This document shows, piece by piece, positions 25,674 through 34,565 of a stretch of DNA of 64,000 nucleotides. Origin of the DNA: Rhodovarius crocodyli (GTDB lineage: Bacteria > Pseudomonadota > Alphaproteobacteria > Acetobacterales > Acetobacteraceae); NCBI RefSeq assembly GCF_004005855.1, contig NZ_SACL01000002.1, forward strand, positions 590,453 to 654,452, read 5' to 3'. Position 1 is the first letter of the stretch; each line of letters begins with the position of its first letter. Both the position numbers and the translations under genes were made by a program. The notes beneath the pieces are model-generated. The model was not told where the DNA came from and did not search any database. It worked only from the letters and a program-made list of their open reading frames with translations.

Positions 25674-27188
25674 TCAGGTGGTGGTGGTATCGTCCGGCGC
25701 GGCGCCGTCACTGCCGGCGCCGGGCGTGCTGGCGGCGCCGTTCTTCGCGGTGCGGCGTGGGTCGGAATCGAGTATCAGGCCCAGCTGGTCGGCCAGATCG
25801 TTGACGTGCCTGATGGCATCGAACACCTGGCGGGTGGTGTAGCCCCGGCCCGCATGCAGTTCCGTCAGCGGGGTCAGGCCGCCACGCGCCTCGATCAGCT
25901 CGGCCTGGGCATCCTTCAGCGGGTCAACCCAAGGGCGCTTCGGGAAGCCCCATTCGCAGCGCAGGCCGGGCACGCCGGCCGTGGCCTGCACCCTGTTCCA
26001 GGCGGGGCGCAGCAGCTGCGGCACGAGCATCAGCCACTGCCAGCGGTCCAACAGGGTCCAGAATTCCAGCTTTCCCGCGCGCATACTGCCGTAATTCGCC
26101 GTGCTCAGGTCGCCGGTCAGCTCCGCATAGGGCAGGCCGATACCGGCAGAGATCGCCAGCATTTCCCAACGAAGGTAGTCCGTCAGGCCCTGATCCCGGG
26201 GCGGAGTGACCGATACGATGTCTTCATCAAGCCCCAGGCGTTTAATGGTGCCGGGCTTGATGGTCTCGTTCAGCTCCTGCGAACCGCCGCGCCCGCTTTG
26301 CACCACCTGCTCGCCCAGGGGGGAGGCGCGCGGGGTATTGGCCGGCCCCTTGATGAAGATTGCAAGCGCCGCGGCGATCTTCTTCCGCATGCGCTCGGCG
26401 CCCAGGTAATCATCCATGTCGCGCAGGCCGAGCATGGAAGCGGCGAGCCAGGGCACACCGCGCACTTGGCCAGCACGCAAGCGCTCAAACACATGATCCA
26501 CGAAGCGCGCCTCGACGCGTACCCGCTTGCCGATCGCGCCGAGCGGCGAGAGGGGGTCGCCCGGGTGTTCCAGGCGCAGGTGATAGGCGACGCGCCGCCC
26601 CCGCGCATCGAACTCCACCCCGTTGATGATCCTGCCGGAGCCGTTTCGCGACATCTCGTTATGCTGCTCATCGAGGTAGTCGCCCTCCAGCACCTGCGTG
26701 GTCCAGCCGCCCGGCGCCTTTGCATTGGGGGTCCAGATCAGCAGCGCCTCGCCGCTCTCCACCACGGTGCCGACCAGCAGATCCTGCTGGGCATAGAAGC
26801 CAAGCCCTTCCTGTTCATCCGTCGCCTCTGCCCAGTCCGACCAGGCGCTTAACGCGCGCTTGCTGGTGCGCTCGGCCGCCGTTTCGTCGGGGCGGGGCAC
26901 CACGCCCGTGCCCACCATGTGGGCGGGCAGCTGGCGGCGGGCCTTCCGCGCCCAGTTGTTGTTCCGCACCAGGTCACGGCTGCGATTGCGCAGCATGGCC
27001 AAGGCAGGGCCATCCTCCGCCGCTGCCGAGCTGCCCGCCGTGCGCCAGTTCCGCGTGCTGCGGCTGACCTTGCCGGCGTCATAGCCCCGCATCGCCAGCA
27101 GGCCATCGAACTGCACGCGGGCTGCCGCTCGCCGCAGCGCCCAGCCAGGCAGCAGCGGCGCCAGCATGCGCTCCAGGAAAAGGGCCAT
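25674..27188 (-). CDS. Portal protein, lambda gpB family (504 aa)
   Basis: Start ATG shares its A with the upstream stop (TGATG). N-terminal region contains RSTRNWRTAGSSAAAEDGPA and RNRSRDLVRNNNWARKARRQ, hallmarks of lambda-type portals; the C-terminal PGAGSDGAAPDDTTTT is a flexible tail. Twelve copies form the DNA entry ring at one capsid vertex and bind terminase. Confidence 0.9.
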   Translation of the reverse strand: MALFLERMLAPLLPGWALRRAAARVQFDGLLAMRGYDAGKVSRSTRNWRTAGSSAAAEDGPALAMLRNRSRDLVRNNNWARKARRQLPAHMVGTGVVPRPDETAAERTSKRALSAWSDWAEATDEQEGLGFYAQQDLLVGTVVESGEALLIWTPNAKAPGGWTTQVLEGDYLDEQHNEMSRNGSGRIINGVEFDARGRRVAYHLRLEHPGDPLSPLGAIGKRVRVEARFVDHVFERLRAGQVRGVPWLAASMLGLRDMDDYLGAERMRKKIAAALAIFIKGPANTPRASPLGEQVVQSGRGGSQELNETIKPGTIKRLGLDEDIVSVTPPRDQGLTDYLRWEMLAISAGIGLPYAELTGDLSTANYGSMRAGKLEFWTLLDRWQWLMLVPQLLRPAWNRVQATAGVPGLRCEWGFPKRPWVDPLKDAQAELIEARGGLTPLTELHAGRGYTTRQVFDAIRHVNDLADQLGLILDSDPRRTAKNGAASTPGAGSDGAAPDDTTTT

Positions 27189-27424
27189 CAGTCGCGATCC
27201 CATGTGGCATAGGAAACGCCGCCCACCTGATCAGCGGGCGAGAACACGGTGGCCGGCACCGCCGAGGCGATAGCGGAACGCAGGGTCTGAAGCCTACCCA
27301 GGTCGGCATCGGCATACTTCACCATGCGGCCATCCGCGAAGCGAACCTCTGTCACCCTCTCGCCGCTGACGAGCGCCATGATGGCGCGGTCGACCGCATC
27401 CAGATCCGCGCTGGTGAAGGCCAT
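27188..27424 (-). CDS. gpW-like head completion protein (78 aa)
   Basis: Contains DLDAVDRAIMALVSGERVTE and the GRMVKYADADLGRLQTLRSA signature of gpW-family proteins, which plug the portal after packaging. Located between terminase and portal, as in lambda. Confidence 0.8.
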   Translation of the reverse strand: MAFTSADLDAVDRAIMALVSGERVTEVRFADGRMVKYADADLGRLQTLRSAIASAVPATVFSPADQVGGVSYATWDRD

Positions 27425-27436
27425 GTTTCTCTCCTG

Positions 27437-29449
27437 TCAGTCGAACAGTTCCTCCGCGCCTGCGAAGAAATCGTCATCCGGTTCGGTCTCTGTGATGACG
27501 CGGCTCTGCGCGTCCTCTTGTTCGGCGCGCAGGCGCTCCGCATCAGCCGAGGCCTGTGCCGCGGCTTCCGCCTGTGCCCGCAGATCGGGTGACCAGAGGG
27601 CCGACAGATCGGGCTGCGCTGCCTCCGGTGGGCCGAGACGCTGCGCCATGAGCCCCTGCCACATCTCGTCGGTCCAACCGCTGGTGTAGTGGCGGGCCAG
27701 GGCTCTGGTGTAGACGGCCAGGTCCCAGGCCTCGTTGCGGGACGTGATCTTGTCCCACTTGCGCTTCCCCGTTTTCGGGTCCTCAACGAACCGCTCCGCC
27801 AGAAGCTGATTCATCCAGGCAAGATCCACGATTTCCGAGAAGCGCAGCGCACCAGGCGGCCAACCCTCGGGGCCGGGGCCCTGCTCGGTCAGCTTCAGCG
27901 CGCCGGCCAGCTCGGATTTGATGTCCCAGGTGCCCACCGGCCACAGCGCGACTGTGCCAAGTTTGCGGCCTGCGAAGTCCACAGCCTGCCGCGTGGGGGT
28001 ACCGAGCGGCGGCAGCTTCCAGCCCTCGCGCCCGTCCAGCGCCATCACGCGCGGCTCGGGCCGAGCGGCATGGCGGCGGACATAAGCATAGACGTGGCTG
28101 GACATGTAACCGGTGTCCACGCCCCAGGCCTCGGGCTTCAGGTCCCGGCCCCACGCATCGCGCCAGGTCCGGTCCAGCAGCTTGTCGTGCTCGGCCCAGG
28201 TGCTGGGCTGATCGGCCGCACCCTCGATCACGCCCCAATCCACCAGCCACTGGCCGAAGGCCTGATCGAAGCCCCACACCGCCCACTCCAGGCGGTTGCC
28301 CTGCACGTCCGTAGCCGCCATCAGGAACAGCACGCCGGCGGGAACCTGGCGCGTGGGCCAGCGATCACGGCGCAGCAGCAGCACCTCTGCCTTCGGCAGA
28401 TCATATGCCTCATCCCAGGCTTCACCCAGCATCTGCTGGTGGAACACCTTCAGCTTGCCGGGGTCGGCAGCGGCCTTGTCCGAAGCCTCCGCCACATCGC
28501 GCCAGGGTGTGAAGGGCGAGTACAGGGCATTGAGGTGGTAACTGGGGCGTCGGCCGACCAGCTCTGGGACCTCATGCACCCACTCGCCCGCCGCCAGCAT
28601 GTGCGCCTTATCGGCCTCGCGGTGCAGGTGACCGCAGACCTCACAGGCATATTCCGCCCCCTCAGGCTTGCCTGGCGCCCAGATCAGCTGGGCGAGGCGC
28701 AGATGCTGGCGGTGTCTGCAGCCGAGGCACGGCACATAGAAGCGCCCCCGGCTGCCAGCTTCGTACTCCTTGGTGGCCCGGCATTTCCCCTTCACGCCGG
28801 GGGTGCTGATACCCACGATCTTCTCGCCCACCTTTCGGAAGGCGAGGGTGCGCGAGATGGCCTGATCAGCCGGGTGGCCGCGCCCGTCCGTGTCTTCCGG
28901 GTACTCGGCCAGTTCCTCCAGCACCACCAGGCGAGCGGAGCGCGACTGGAGATCCGCCGAGGAATTGGCGGAGAGCAGTTCGACCTGGGCATTGCGGGCG
29001 CCGCGCTTCACCGTGGTGGTGGAGCCGCCGCCGTCGCGGCTGGTGACATCGGCCACCGCCTCGCGCAGCTCCGGCGAGCCGGTCAGCATCGGCTCCAGCT
29101 TGTCGCGATTGTACATCCGCATGGAGTTCTGTGAGGGCAGCACAACCAGGGCATTGGTGGGCGTCTCGTGCAGCACCTGCCCCAGGATGTTCAGCCCCAT
29201 CTGCGTCTTGGCGATCTGCGCCGAGCCGAGAAACATCACCCACCGGGCCGGGTCGCGCAGCGTGCAGCGGTCCATCGGCTCGCGCAGGTACGGCACCCGG
29301 CTGGTGCGCCAGCGGCCCTGCGCCGGGCCCTCGCTGACATACCGGATGTCGTCAGCCCAAGCGCTACAGGGCCGTCGCGGATTCGGGCGCGCGCCCTTCG
29401 CCATCGTTTCCAGCAGCCACTGGCGATCGGCTTCCAGTGCCTCCTGCAT
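27437..29449 (-). CDS. Terminase large subunit, GpA family (670 aa)
   Basis: I choose the ATG at 29449 (GAGGGA upstream) over TTG at 29488. The ATPase half begins around RWVMFLGSAQIAKTQMGLNI (Walker-A-like 'SAQIAKT'), with the acidic 'VVLEELAEYPED' Walker B region. A zinc-finger-like pair CLGC...CEVC lies near residue 270, and the nuclease half contains the acidic MAATDVQGNRLEWAVWGF and WGVDTGY motifs. It packages and cuts concatemeric phage DNA. The start region overlaps the small-subunit gene. Confidence 0.92.
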   Translation of the reverse strand: MQEALEADRQWLLETMAKGARPNPRRPCSAWADDIRYVSEGPAQGRWRTSRVPYLREPMDRCTLRDPARWVMFLGSAQIAKTQMGLNILGQVLHETPTNALVVLPSQNSMRMYNRDKLEPMLTGSPELREAVADVTSRDGGGSTTTVKRGARNAQVELLSANSSADLQSRSARLVVLEELAEYPEDTDGRGHPADQAISRTLAFRKVGEKIVGISTPGVKGKCRATKEYEAGSRGRFYVPCLGCRHRQHLRLAQLIWAPGKPEGAEYACEVCGHLHREADKAHMLAAGEWVHEVPELVGRRPSYHLNALYSPFTPWRDVAEASDKAAADPGKLKVFHQQMLGEAWDEAYDLPKAEVLLLRRDRWPTRQVPAGVLFLMAATDVQGNRLEWAVWGFDQAFGQWLVDWGVIEGAADQPSTWAEHDKLLDRTWRDAWGRDLKPEAWGVDTGYMSSHVYAYVRRHAARPEPRVMALDGREGWKLPPLGTPTRQAVDFAGRKLGTVALWPVGTWDIKSELAGALKLTEQGPGPEGWPPGALRFSEIVDLAWMNQLLAERFVEDPKTGKRKWDKITSRNEAWDLAVYTRALARHYTSGWTDEMWQGLMAQRLGPPEAAQPDLSALWSPDLRAQAEAAAQASADAERLRAEQEDAQSRVITETEPDDDFFAGAEELFD

Positions 29450-29918
29450 CGATGGTTTCCCTCGCGAATTGCTCGAAGATGTCGTCAATCAGGTCCGCGA
29501 GGCGGACCCGCTCGGCGTCGTCGGTCACGTTGTCGCGGGCCATTTCCTGCAGGCGCTCGCGCAGCTGCCGGGCGGCAGGGCCGATGACGCCGGCCACCAC
29601 AGTGCGCGGAACCAGCTCACCACGCCGAGCCTGCAGCTCCATTTCCGCGCGGGCAGCATCGGCCGCCATCTTGCGGGTGCGCTCGCGCTGGAATTCGCTG
29701 TCATCCTGCGGCTGGGCGCCCAGGGTCAGCTGGCCGCCTGCGGCGGGGCCGCGCGTCTGCAAAGCAGGATCGAGGTCCCCGGCTCGGCGGCGCTTGTATT
29801 CCTCGATGTCCACTTTCTTGTCGGGGCCGACGATGCCCCAGTCATTGGCTTGGCGCGACACAGTGGACTTGTTGACGCCCAGCTCGGCCGCGATGGCCGT
29901 CATGGTCATGCGAGACAT
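29364..29918 (-). CDS. Terminase small subunit (Nu1-like, 184 aa)
   Basis: Begins MSRMTMTAIAAELGVNKSTV SRQANDWG, a winged/helix-turn-helix DNA-binding domain like lambda Nu1; then a charged coiled coil (EFQRERTRKMAADAARAEME) and a C-terminal helix with LADLIDDIFEQFARE that probably contacts the large subunit. It recognises the packaging site, and a cluster of GTTGC repeats sits directly upstream. The 3' end overlaps the large-subunit start. Confidence 0.8.
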   Translation of the reverse strand: MSRMTMTAIAAELGVNKSTVSRQANDWGIVGPDKKVDIEEYKRRRAGDLDPALQTRGPAAGGQLTLGAQPQDDSEFQRERTRKMAADAARAEMELQARRGELVPRTVVAGVIGPAARQLRERLQEMARDNVTDDAERVRLADLIDDIFEQFARETIDAGGTGSRSPVAAGNDGEGRAPESATAL

Positions 29919-29921
29919 GGT

Positions 29922-29969
29922 GTTGCCTTGTTGTGCAACGGGTTGCGGGCGTTGCACCCTCCCGGCAAC
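29922..29969. repeat. Cluster of five GTTGC/GCAAC motifs upstream of terminase
   Basis: GTTGC at 29922, 29942 and 29951 and GCAAC at 29935 and 29965, all within 48 bp and immediately upstream of the terminase small-subunit ATG. A packaging (cos/pac) recognition array or operator is plausible; inference from position. Confidence 0.4.
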
Positions 29970-30089
29970 GGGGCACTAGCGAACGCGCGCGCGACTGCGC
30001 CCCGTATAGACGAGGCGCCAGGAGGGACCCGCGATTTCGGGGGCGGAGGGTGGGCGGTCACATGGCCAACCTCCCTCCAGAAATGACAA

Positions 30090-30117
30090 CGCCCGGCAGC
30101 CTGTTGGCGTCCGGGCG
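30090..30117. terminator. GC-rich hairpin between the 30164 gene and terminase
   Basis: CGCCCGG (30090-30096) pairs with CCGGGCG (30111-30117). No strong U-tract follows on either strand, so termination or a structural part of the packaging region are both possible. Confidence 0.3.
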
Positions 30118-30163
30118 CAAATATCAACGATGGTGCTTTGATAGGCTGAAAGGGCACTCGGGG

Positions 30164-30751
30164 TCAAGCGGCGAAATCGGCATCAGGAAGAGGGTCAATC
30201 CACCTCGCCTGCTCGGCATACCAGAACAGGCTGAGCTGGAGCTTCCGCAGGGCCGTCATGCGGTGGATGCCATGGCGCACGCCATACTGCTTGCAGCCGA
30301 GGTTATCGGCGCAGATGCCCAGCGTGATCTGGCGGAATGTCAGGCCCTTCACCGCCTCGGCCTTGGCCCACTCCGACCAGGGACGGAAGCGCTCGACATA
30401 GGCGCTCCGCATGTGAGAGGGCCAGTCATCAGCATCGCTGCCGGTGATGCGCTCGTCATACCGTGCGACCACATTACCGATGATGCCCGCCGTGGTGGCA
30501 TAGACCATCTCGGCAATCTCTCGCCCTGCCCTGCATTGCTCCGGCCGCAGCAGCCCAGCGTCCAGCATCATGACCAGCACGTCACGCTGCAGGGGGCGAG
30601 GGTCAGCGACTGCGGGACGAGAAGCACGCTGTTCCTCGACCGCAGCCTGATGTCCCGCCCGAGCGGCTTCGGCCTGTTCGTCCGTGGTGACGTAGGCCAA
30701 GCCTTGCACGGTGTGCGACATTTCGGCTTGTCCCCTCGCTGTCCCCTTCAT
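30164..30751 (-). CDS. Phage protein of unknown function (195 aa), possible late-gene regulator
   Basis: ATG at 30751 follows AAGGAG, which decides the start. The N-terminal codons (KGTARGQ) are written by two GGGGAC repeats of the adjacent array. The C-terminal half is basic/aromatic (LTFRQITLGICADNLGCKQY, then GIHRMTALRKLQLSLFWYAE) and could bind nucleic acid. It sits just before the terminase genes, where late regulators or packaging-associated proteins are common. No family recognised. Confidence 0.5.
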   Translation of the reverse strand: MKGTARGQAEMSHTVQGLAYVTTDEQAEAARAGHQAAVEEQRASRPAVADPRPLQRDVLVMMLDAGLLRPEQCRAGREIAEMVYATTAGIIGNVVARYDERITGSDADDWPSHMRSAYVERFRPWSEWAKAEAVKGLTFRQITLGICADNLGCKQYGVRHGIHRMTALRKLQLSLFWYAEQARWIDPLPDADFAA

Positions 30752-30972
30752 GTCTCCTTCTATCCTTTTGATAAACCTGTTGAATTCTAATGAGGGGACA
30801 AGGGGACGCAGGGGACGGGCATGAGGTGACCATGCGGTCACGCCTGCATGCACATATCGTATCCCTATTATTGCGTCCCCTGCGTCCCCTCGTCCCCTGG
30901 CGTCGATTATCCGAGCAATATCAACGCTATGAGAGGGGACGGCTAATCTTGGTCACCGTCCCCTCCGTCCCC
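30730..30972. repeat. Array of 11 GGGGAC hexamers with a symmetric inverted core
   Basis: GGGGAC occurs at 30794, 30802, 30811 and 30935, and its complement GTCCCC at 30730, 30741, 30875, 30884, 30892, 30958 and 30967. The block 30793-30817 is the reverse complement of 30874-30898 at 24 of 25 positions, with mirrored 8- and 9-bp spacings and a 56-nt spacer. The outer copies run into the ends of both flanking genes. Candidate replication-origin iterons or a multi-site operator. Confidence 0.8.
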
Positions 30973-32676
30973 TGGATAGGGCAGCAGGGCGCGCGGAATC
31001 ACCACGACACGGATCTTGTTGCCCGTCGAGAGCTTTATAGGGTTCGGCGGCACGACAGCGCCGGGAAGTCGCGCCAGATCCTCGCGCCATTTCTCGCCTG
31101 CCCATCTGGTGCCTGCGAACATGCGGGCCAGCTGCTGGTGCTGGTTCATGACGTACAGCACGGGCGCGCCAGCCTGATCCTTCAGCGGGTAGGGGCCGAC
31201 GCGCATCCCATGGTTCAGCAGGCTGCGCTTCGCTTCGTCCCTGATCCCCGCATCGGCGGCGATCGCGTCCAGGACTGTGCGCCAGACCACGGGCCGCTCG
31301 CCGCCCTTCTGCTGGTCGAGCTGGGCATGCAGCAGGTGGTGCAGGCACTGCCTTGGCCCGCCTTCGCTCTCCCGATCCTCGGCTGACGGGATGGCCCAGC
31401 GCACCAGGTCGAGATCGTCGCCCACGGCCTCCGGCGGCCGGTCGCTCAGCATGATGTGCCTGGCGGCCAGGATGGTGCCCAGCTGGTCCGCCATGCGCGG
31501 CGCGTTGCCATCCAGCTCGATCAGCGCGGCATGGTAGACCCGGAATACCTCCATGAAGCGGGGCGCGACCAGCAGCGCGCGAGACAGGAAGGCCGGGGCC
31601 CGTGACCGCAGATCGCGGATCTGCACCTCGGATGGCAGACCCTTGCTGTCTGCCGCCTTGCGCCGCAGGTCCAGGCGCGTGATGCGGCTGGCGTCCTGCG
31701 GCTTGAAATTCGGCGGCAGGATGCCGCCCATGATGGCGCTGCACACCACGTCGAAGCGCTGCGCCGAGCCGTCCGGGCTGCCGCGCAGGACCTGGGCACC
31801 CTGGCCGCCCGATGTCAGGCGCAGGAAGCCGATCACGCGCTGCAGCTTCTCGGCCTCCGCCTGTTCATCCGCATCGGCCTCATCCATCAGCGCCGCGGAG
31901 GCGCGCTGGCTGAGGGATTGGCGGATGCCCGCCTCGGTATAGCTATTGACCAACAGGGCCGTGGGATTGGCCGCCGCCAGCAGCCCGAACAAGGTGGACT
32001 TGCCGGAATAGGCCTCGCCCACGATGAAGGCATGCGGGCGCCAGGGGATGGACGCGCCCAGCACGCCGGCGCACCAAAGGCCGAACATCACCTCGGCCGA
32101 GCCGTCATGCGCCCAGTTCCATCGGCGCATCATCGCCTCCAGCTCCGCCAGGTCACCCGGGGGCGCGGGGGGCTGCACCTCGAACAGCGGCGGCCGGGCC
32201 GGCCACAGCGCGCCCTCGGCTTGGAAGCCGGGGTGGCGCCATTCGCCATCCCAGCAGATGCGGTCGCCGAGATGGGCCACCACGGCTTCCCCAGCGCGCC
32301 AGAGGCCCAGGCCCCGGCTGGGCATGGAGCCATCGAACACCATCGAACCAGCCTCGCGGATGATCCAGCGGTTGGCGCCGTCGACGCTGTAGCTGCCCGT
32401 GGGGTCACCGTGCTTGTCGAAGGCGGGGAACTGGTCCACCAGCCATTGGATGCCGCGATCGCCGAACAGGGCGTTGATGTGCTGCTTGATGCCGATCTGG
32501 TGGGCCGTCAGCTCGCGGAACTGGCCCATGTAGTCGAAGAAGTAGAAGGTGCCGCTTCGCTGCCCCAGCACCGTGATGGGGCCACCAGCCGGCCCCTCAT
32601 CCGCAGGGGGCTCGGGGGGCTCGGGGGGCGGGGGCGGCGGGCCGTCGAAATCCTTTCGCAGCTGAACCACAGTCAT
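30943..32676 (-). CDS. Phage replicative P-loop ATPase/helicase (577 aa)
   Basis: Start ATG overlaps the primase stop (ATGA); a much longer upstream frame is shadow. After a Pro-rich N-terminus comes the Walker A motif GEAYSGKST (Gly220-Thr228) and a Walker B-like AALMDEAD (Asp265-Glu266). Sequence between resembles phage/plasmid DNA helicase-primase proteins that load at phage origins. The last codons (PGDGGDGDQD) are written by GGGGAC repeats of the adjacent array. Confidence 0.75.
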   Translation of the reverse strand: MTVVQLRKDFDGPPPPPPEPPEPPADEGPAGGPITVLGQRSGTFYFFDYMGQFRELTAHQIGIKQHINALFGDRGIQWLVDQFPAFDKHGDPTGSYSVDGANRWIIREAGSMVFDGSMPSRGLGLWRAGEAVVAHLGDRICWDGEWRHPGFQAEGALWPARPPLFEVQPPAPPGDLAELEAMMRRWNWAHDGSAEVMFGLWCAGVLGASIPWRPHAFIVGEAYSGKSTLFGLLAAANPTALLVNSYTEAGIRQSLSQRASAALMDEADADEQAEAEKLQRVIGFLRLTSGGQGAQVLRGSPDGSAQRFDVVCSAIMGGILPPNFKPQDASRITRLDLRRKAADSKGLPSEVQIRDLRSRAPAFLSRALLVAPRFMEVFRVYHAALIELDGNAPRMADQLGTILAARHIMLSDRPPEAVGDDLDLVRWAIPSAEDRESEGGPRQCLHHLLHAQLDQQKGGERPVVWRTVLDAIAADAGIRDEAKRSLLNHGMRVGPYPLKDQAGAPVLYVMNQHQQLARMFAGTRWAGEKWREDLARLPGAVVPPNPIKLSTGNKIRVVVIPRALLPYPGDGGDGDQD

Positions 32677-33695
32677 TGTGCTGCCTCCTGTTCGCGGATG
32701 GCCGCCAGCACATCGGCATAGTCGCCGAAGGGCGCATGTGGCATCCGAATCTCGGTTTCGACATGCAGGGGCCTCAGCCGCTCCTGCAGGGTGCGGGCAG
32801 CCTGGAGGCCGCGGCCCTCGGGCGAGCGCGGCTTGGGCTGGTCCCGATCGGCGAAGATGACCACGCGGCCCACATCGAAGGGCGGCGAGAACTGCTCCAG
32901 CACCGTGGCGGAGATACAGGCCCACACCCCGATGCCGGAGAGCTGCGCGGCGGCCAGGGCGGTTTCGATGCCCTCCGCCACGCCGATCTCCGGCCCGACC
33001 GGCGCCAGCCGGATGGTGGAGGCCTTGAGCCGACCCTTGGCCAGCTTGGGGTGCTCGACCGGCAGTTTCCGGCCGTCATCGGTCAGGAAGATGCGATGCA
33101 CGGCGCAGGGCGTGCCATCCGGAGCATCCACGCGAGCCACCATGGCCCAATGGCGCGACCGCGTGTGCGGATGCTCCAGCCTGGCCTGGCGCAGCACCTG
33201 GCGCGCAGCAGGCGGCAGCGGCCAGATATGGCGGCGCCGCAGATAGGCCGCGATCGGGCCATCCAGGGCAATGTCGCCGGCCCCGATCCAGATCCGGCGT
33301 GCCGCCTCGATGCGATCCCCATCATCGGGCTCGGCATCGGCCAGGGGCGCCGCAGGCTTCGGGCGGAGCGCGGGGGGCACGGGGGCCGGGCGTTCGCGGC
33401 GCGACGGCAGGGCAATGCCGGCGTCGGCCGCCAGGGTCTCGACGGCCTCCATGAAGCTGAGGCCGCGCCGCTGCATCAACCAATCCAGCGCGCTGCCATG
33501 CGCGCCGCACCCGAAGCAGTGATAGAACCCCTTATCGTCCACCACGCTGAAGGACGGGCTCTTGTCCGGGTGGAACGGGCAGCAGCCCGACCAGCGGCCG
33601 GCGCCGTTGCGCTTCAACCGCACCTCGCCCTGCACCAGGCTGGATAGTCGGGTGGCGCGCTTGATGGCATCCAGCTGCTCGGCCGGGATGGTCAC
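32673..33695 (-). CDS. DnaG-type phage primase (CHC2 zinc finger plus Toprim)
   Basis: 340 residues from GTG at 33695, overlapping the previous... downstream neighbour 33692 does not lie before it: the gene at 33692-34081 precedes it and shares GTGA. CHC2 zinc finger: Cys39-x2-His42-x17-Cys60-x2-Cys63. Toprim motifs follow in the C-terminal half: GVAEGIETALAA (catalytic Glu) and RVVIFADRDQPK (Asp-x-Asp). It makes RNA primers for phage replication and is translationally coupled to the helicase. Confidence 0.88.
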   Translation of the reverse strand: MTIPAEQLDAIKRATRLSSLVQGEVRLKRNGAGRWSGCCPFHPDKSPSFSVVDDKGFYHCFGCGAHGSALDWLMQRRGLSFMEAVETLAADAGIALPSRRERPAPVPPALRPKPAAPLADAEPDDGDRIEAARRIWIGAGDIALDGPIAAYLRRRHIWPLPPAARQVLRQARLEHPHTRSRHWAMVARVDAPDGTPCAVHRIFLTDDGRKLPVEHPKLAKGRLKASTIRLAPVGPEIGVAEGIETALAAAQLSGIGVWACISATVLEQFSPPFDVGRVVIFADRDQPKPRSPEGRGLQAARTLQERLRPLHVETEIRMPHAPFGDYADVLAAIREQEAAQ

Positions 33696-34081
33696 AGTGG
33701 CTCACCGCACATTCGGGCCACAGTGCGGGGCGGGCAGTGCATGGCCCAGCACTGGCGGCGCAGCAGGATGCTGATGCCGGGCCAGCGCCCTACCACCTCA
33801 TGCACATCATCGATGACCAGCTGGCCGCCGGCCAGCAGGATGGACGCCACCTGGCGGTCACCATCGATGGCTGAGGCCAGCAGCTGCGTGGTGCGGCTGC
33901 GCAGGCGGGCTGCGATATCCTCGGCGGAAAAAGCCCCGGGGCGCGGGGCCCCGGGGGAGTTGATCCGGGAGGAAACGCCCGCGGCGCGGGGCCGCGAGCC
34001 TTCCGGCAGCCCTGCCGGAAGCTGGATGGATGGCGCCGGCTGGGCCGGGTCATCGAACAGGGGGAGAGGGAGGGCGGTCAT
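33692..34081 (-). CDS. Hypothetical phage protein (129 aa)
   Basis: ATG at 34081 overlaps the preceding stop (ATGA); GTG at 34087 is the alternative. The first half is Pro/Ala-rich and probably disordered; the second half has a compact helix-strand pattern (ASILLAGGQLVIDDVHEVVG) and two cysteines (QCWAMHCPP). Member of the leftward replication operon; function unknown. Confidence 0.5.
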   Translation of the reverse strand: MTALPLPLFDDPAQPAPSIQLPAGLPEGSRPRAAGVSSRINSPGAPRPGAFSAEDIAARLRSRTTQLLASAIDGDRQVASILLAGGQLVIDDVHEVVGRWPGISILLRRQCWAMHCPPRTVARMCGEPL

Positions 34082-34263
34082 GGCCACGCCCCGAACCAGA
34101 TGCCGACACCGTGAACCACGGCGACGGGCGCGCAGATTCCGCCAGCGATCAGGAACAGCCAGGAGGCTGCCTTGATGCAGGCAATGACGTGAGTGAGCCA
34201 GGCAGCGAACAGCGTGACGGCGAGCAGAAGGCCGAACGCACCGGCAGCTTCATTATCCGTCAT
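34078..34263 (-). CDS. Small two-helix membrane protein (61 aa)
   Basis: Two hydrophobic helices, GLLLAVTLFAAWLTHVIACI and SWLFLIAGGICAPVAVVHGV, make an inner-membrane hairpin. It overlaps neighbours on both sides by 4 bp. Could be an exclusion or anchoring protein; unknown. Confidence 0.55.
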   Translation of the reverse strand: MTDNEAAGAFGLLLAVTLFAAWLTHVIACIKAASWLFLIAGGICAPVAVVHGVGIWFGAWP

Positions 34264-34565
34264 CCCCAGCGCCTCCGATCATGCCACTGCATGGCCTCGA
34301 CCTCCGCGTCGCGGCGGGAGACGCCACGCGCGACCTGGCTTTCGATGCGACGGCGGGTAGCGTCGTCATGGCCGGGCGCAGCATCGGCTGCCCGGCGGGC
34401 AGCGCGATCCGCGCGCTGATCCAGCCAAGCCTGCTGCTCAGCGGCGGTGCGGGCGATATGCGGCGCCAAACCCAGATCCCGGCCGATGATGGCCCATCCG
34501 GTGCCACCAGCGTGTCGCGCCATCGCAGCGCGCAGCTGCTCGGGAGTGACGGGGGCGGGCGTCAT
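34260..34565 (-). CDS. Hypothetical DNA-binding-like phage protein (101 aa)
   Basis: ATG at 34565 overlaps the GcrA-like gene stop. The N-terminal half (TPEQLRAAMARHAGGTGWAI IGRDLGLAP) looks like a small helix-turn-helix, and the rest is a strongly charged Ala/Arg helix ending in HDRRRWG. Lies immediately downstream of the GcrA-family gene. Confidence 0.5.
   Translation of the reverse strand: MTPAPVTPEQLRAAMARHAGGTGWAIIGRDLGLAPHIARTAAEQQAWLDQRADRAARRAADAAPGHDDATRRRIESQVARGVSRRDAEVEAMQWHDRRRWG

Noticed and set aside
28890..30086. 398-codon plus-strand frame
   Set aside because: Shadow of the terminase genes on the opposite strand.
5753..30751. Gene transfer agent
   Set aside because: Integrase, excisionase, cI/cro switch, primase and att sites are present, so it is an ordinary temperate prophage.
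32677..32925. N-terminal extension of the helicase frame
   Set aside because: Composition is shadow of the primase gene; the ATG overlapping the primase stop is the natural start.
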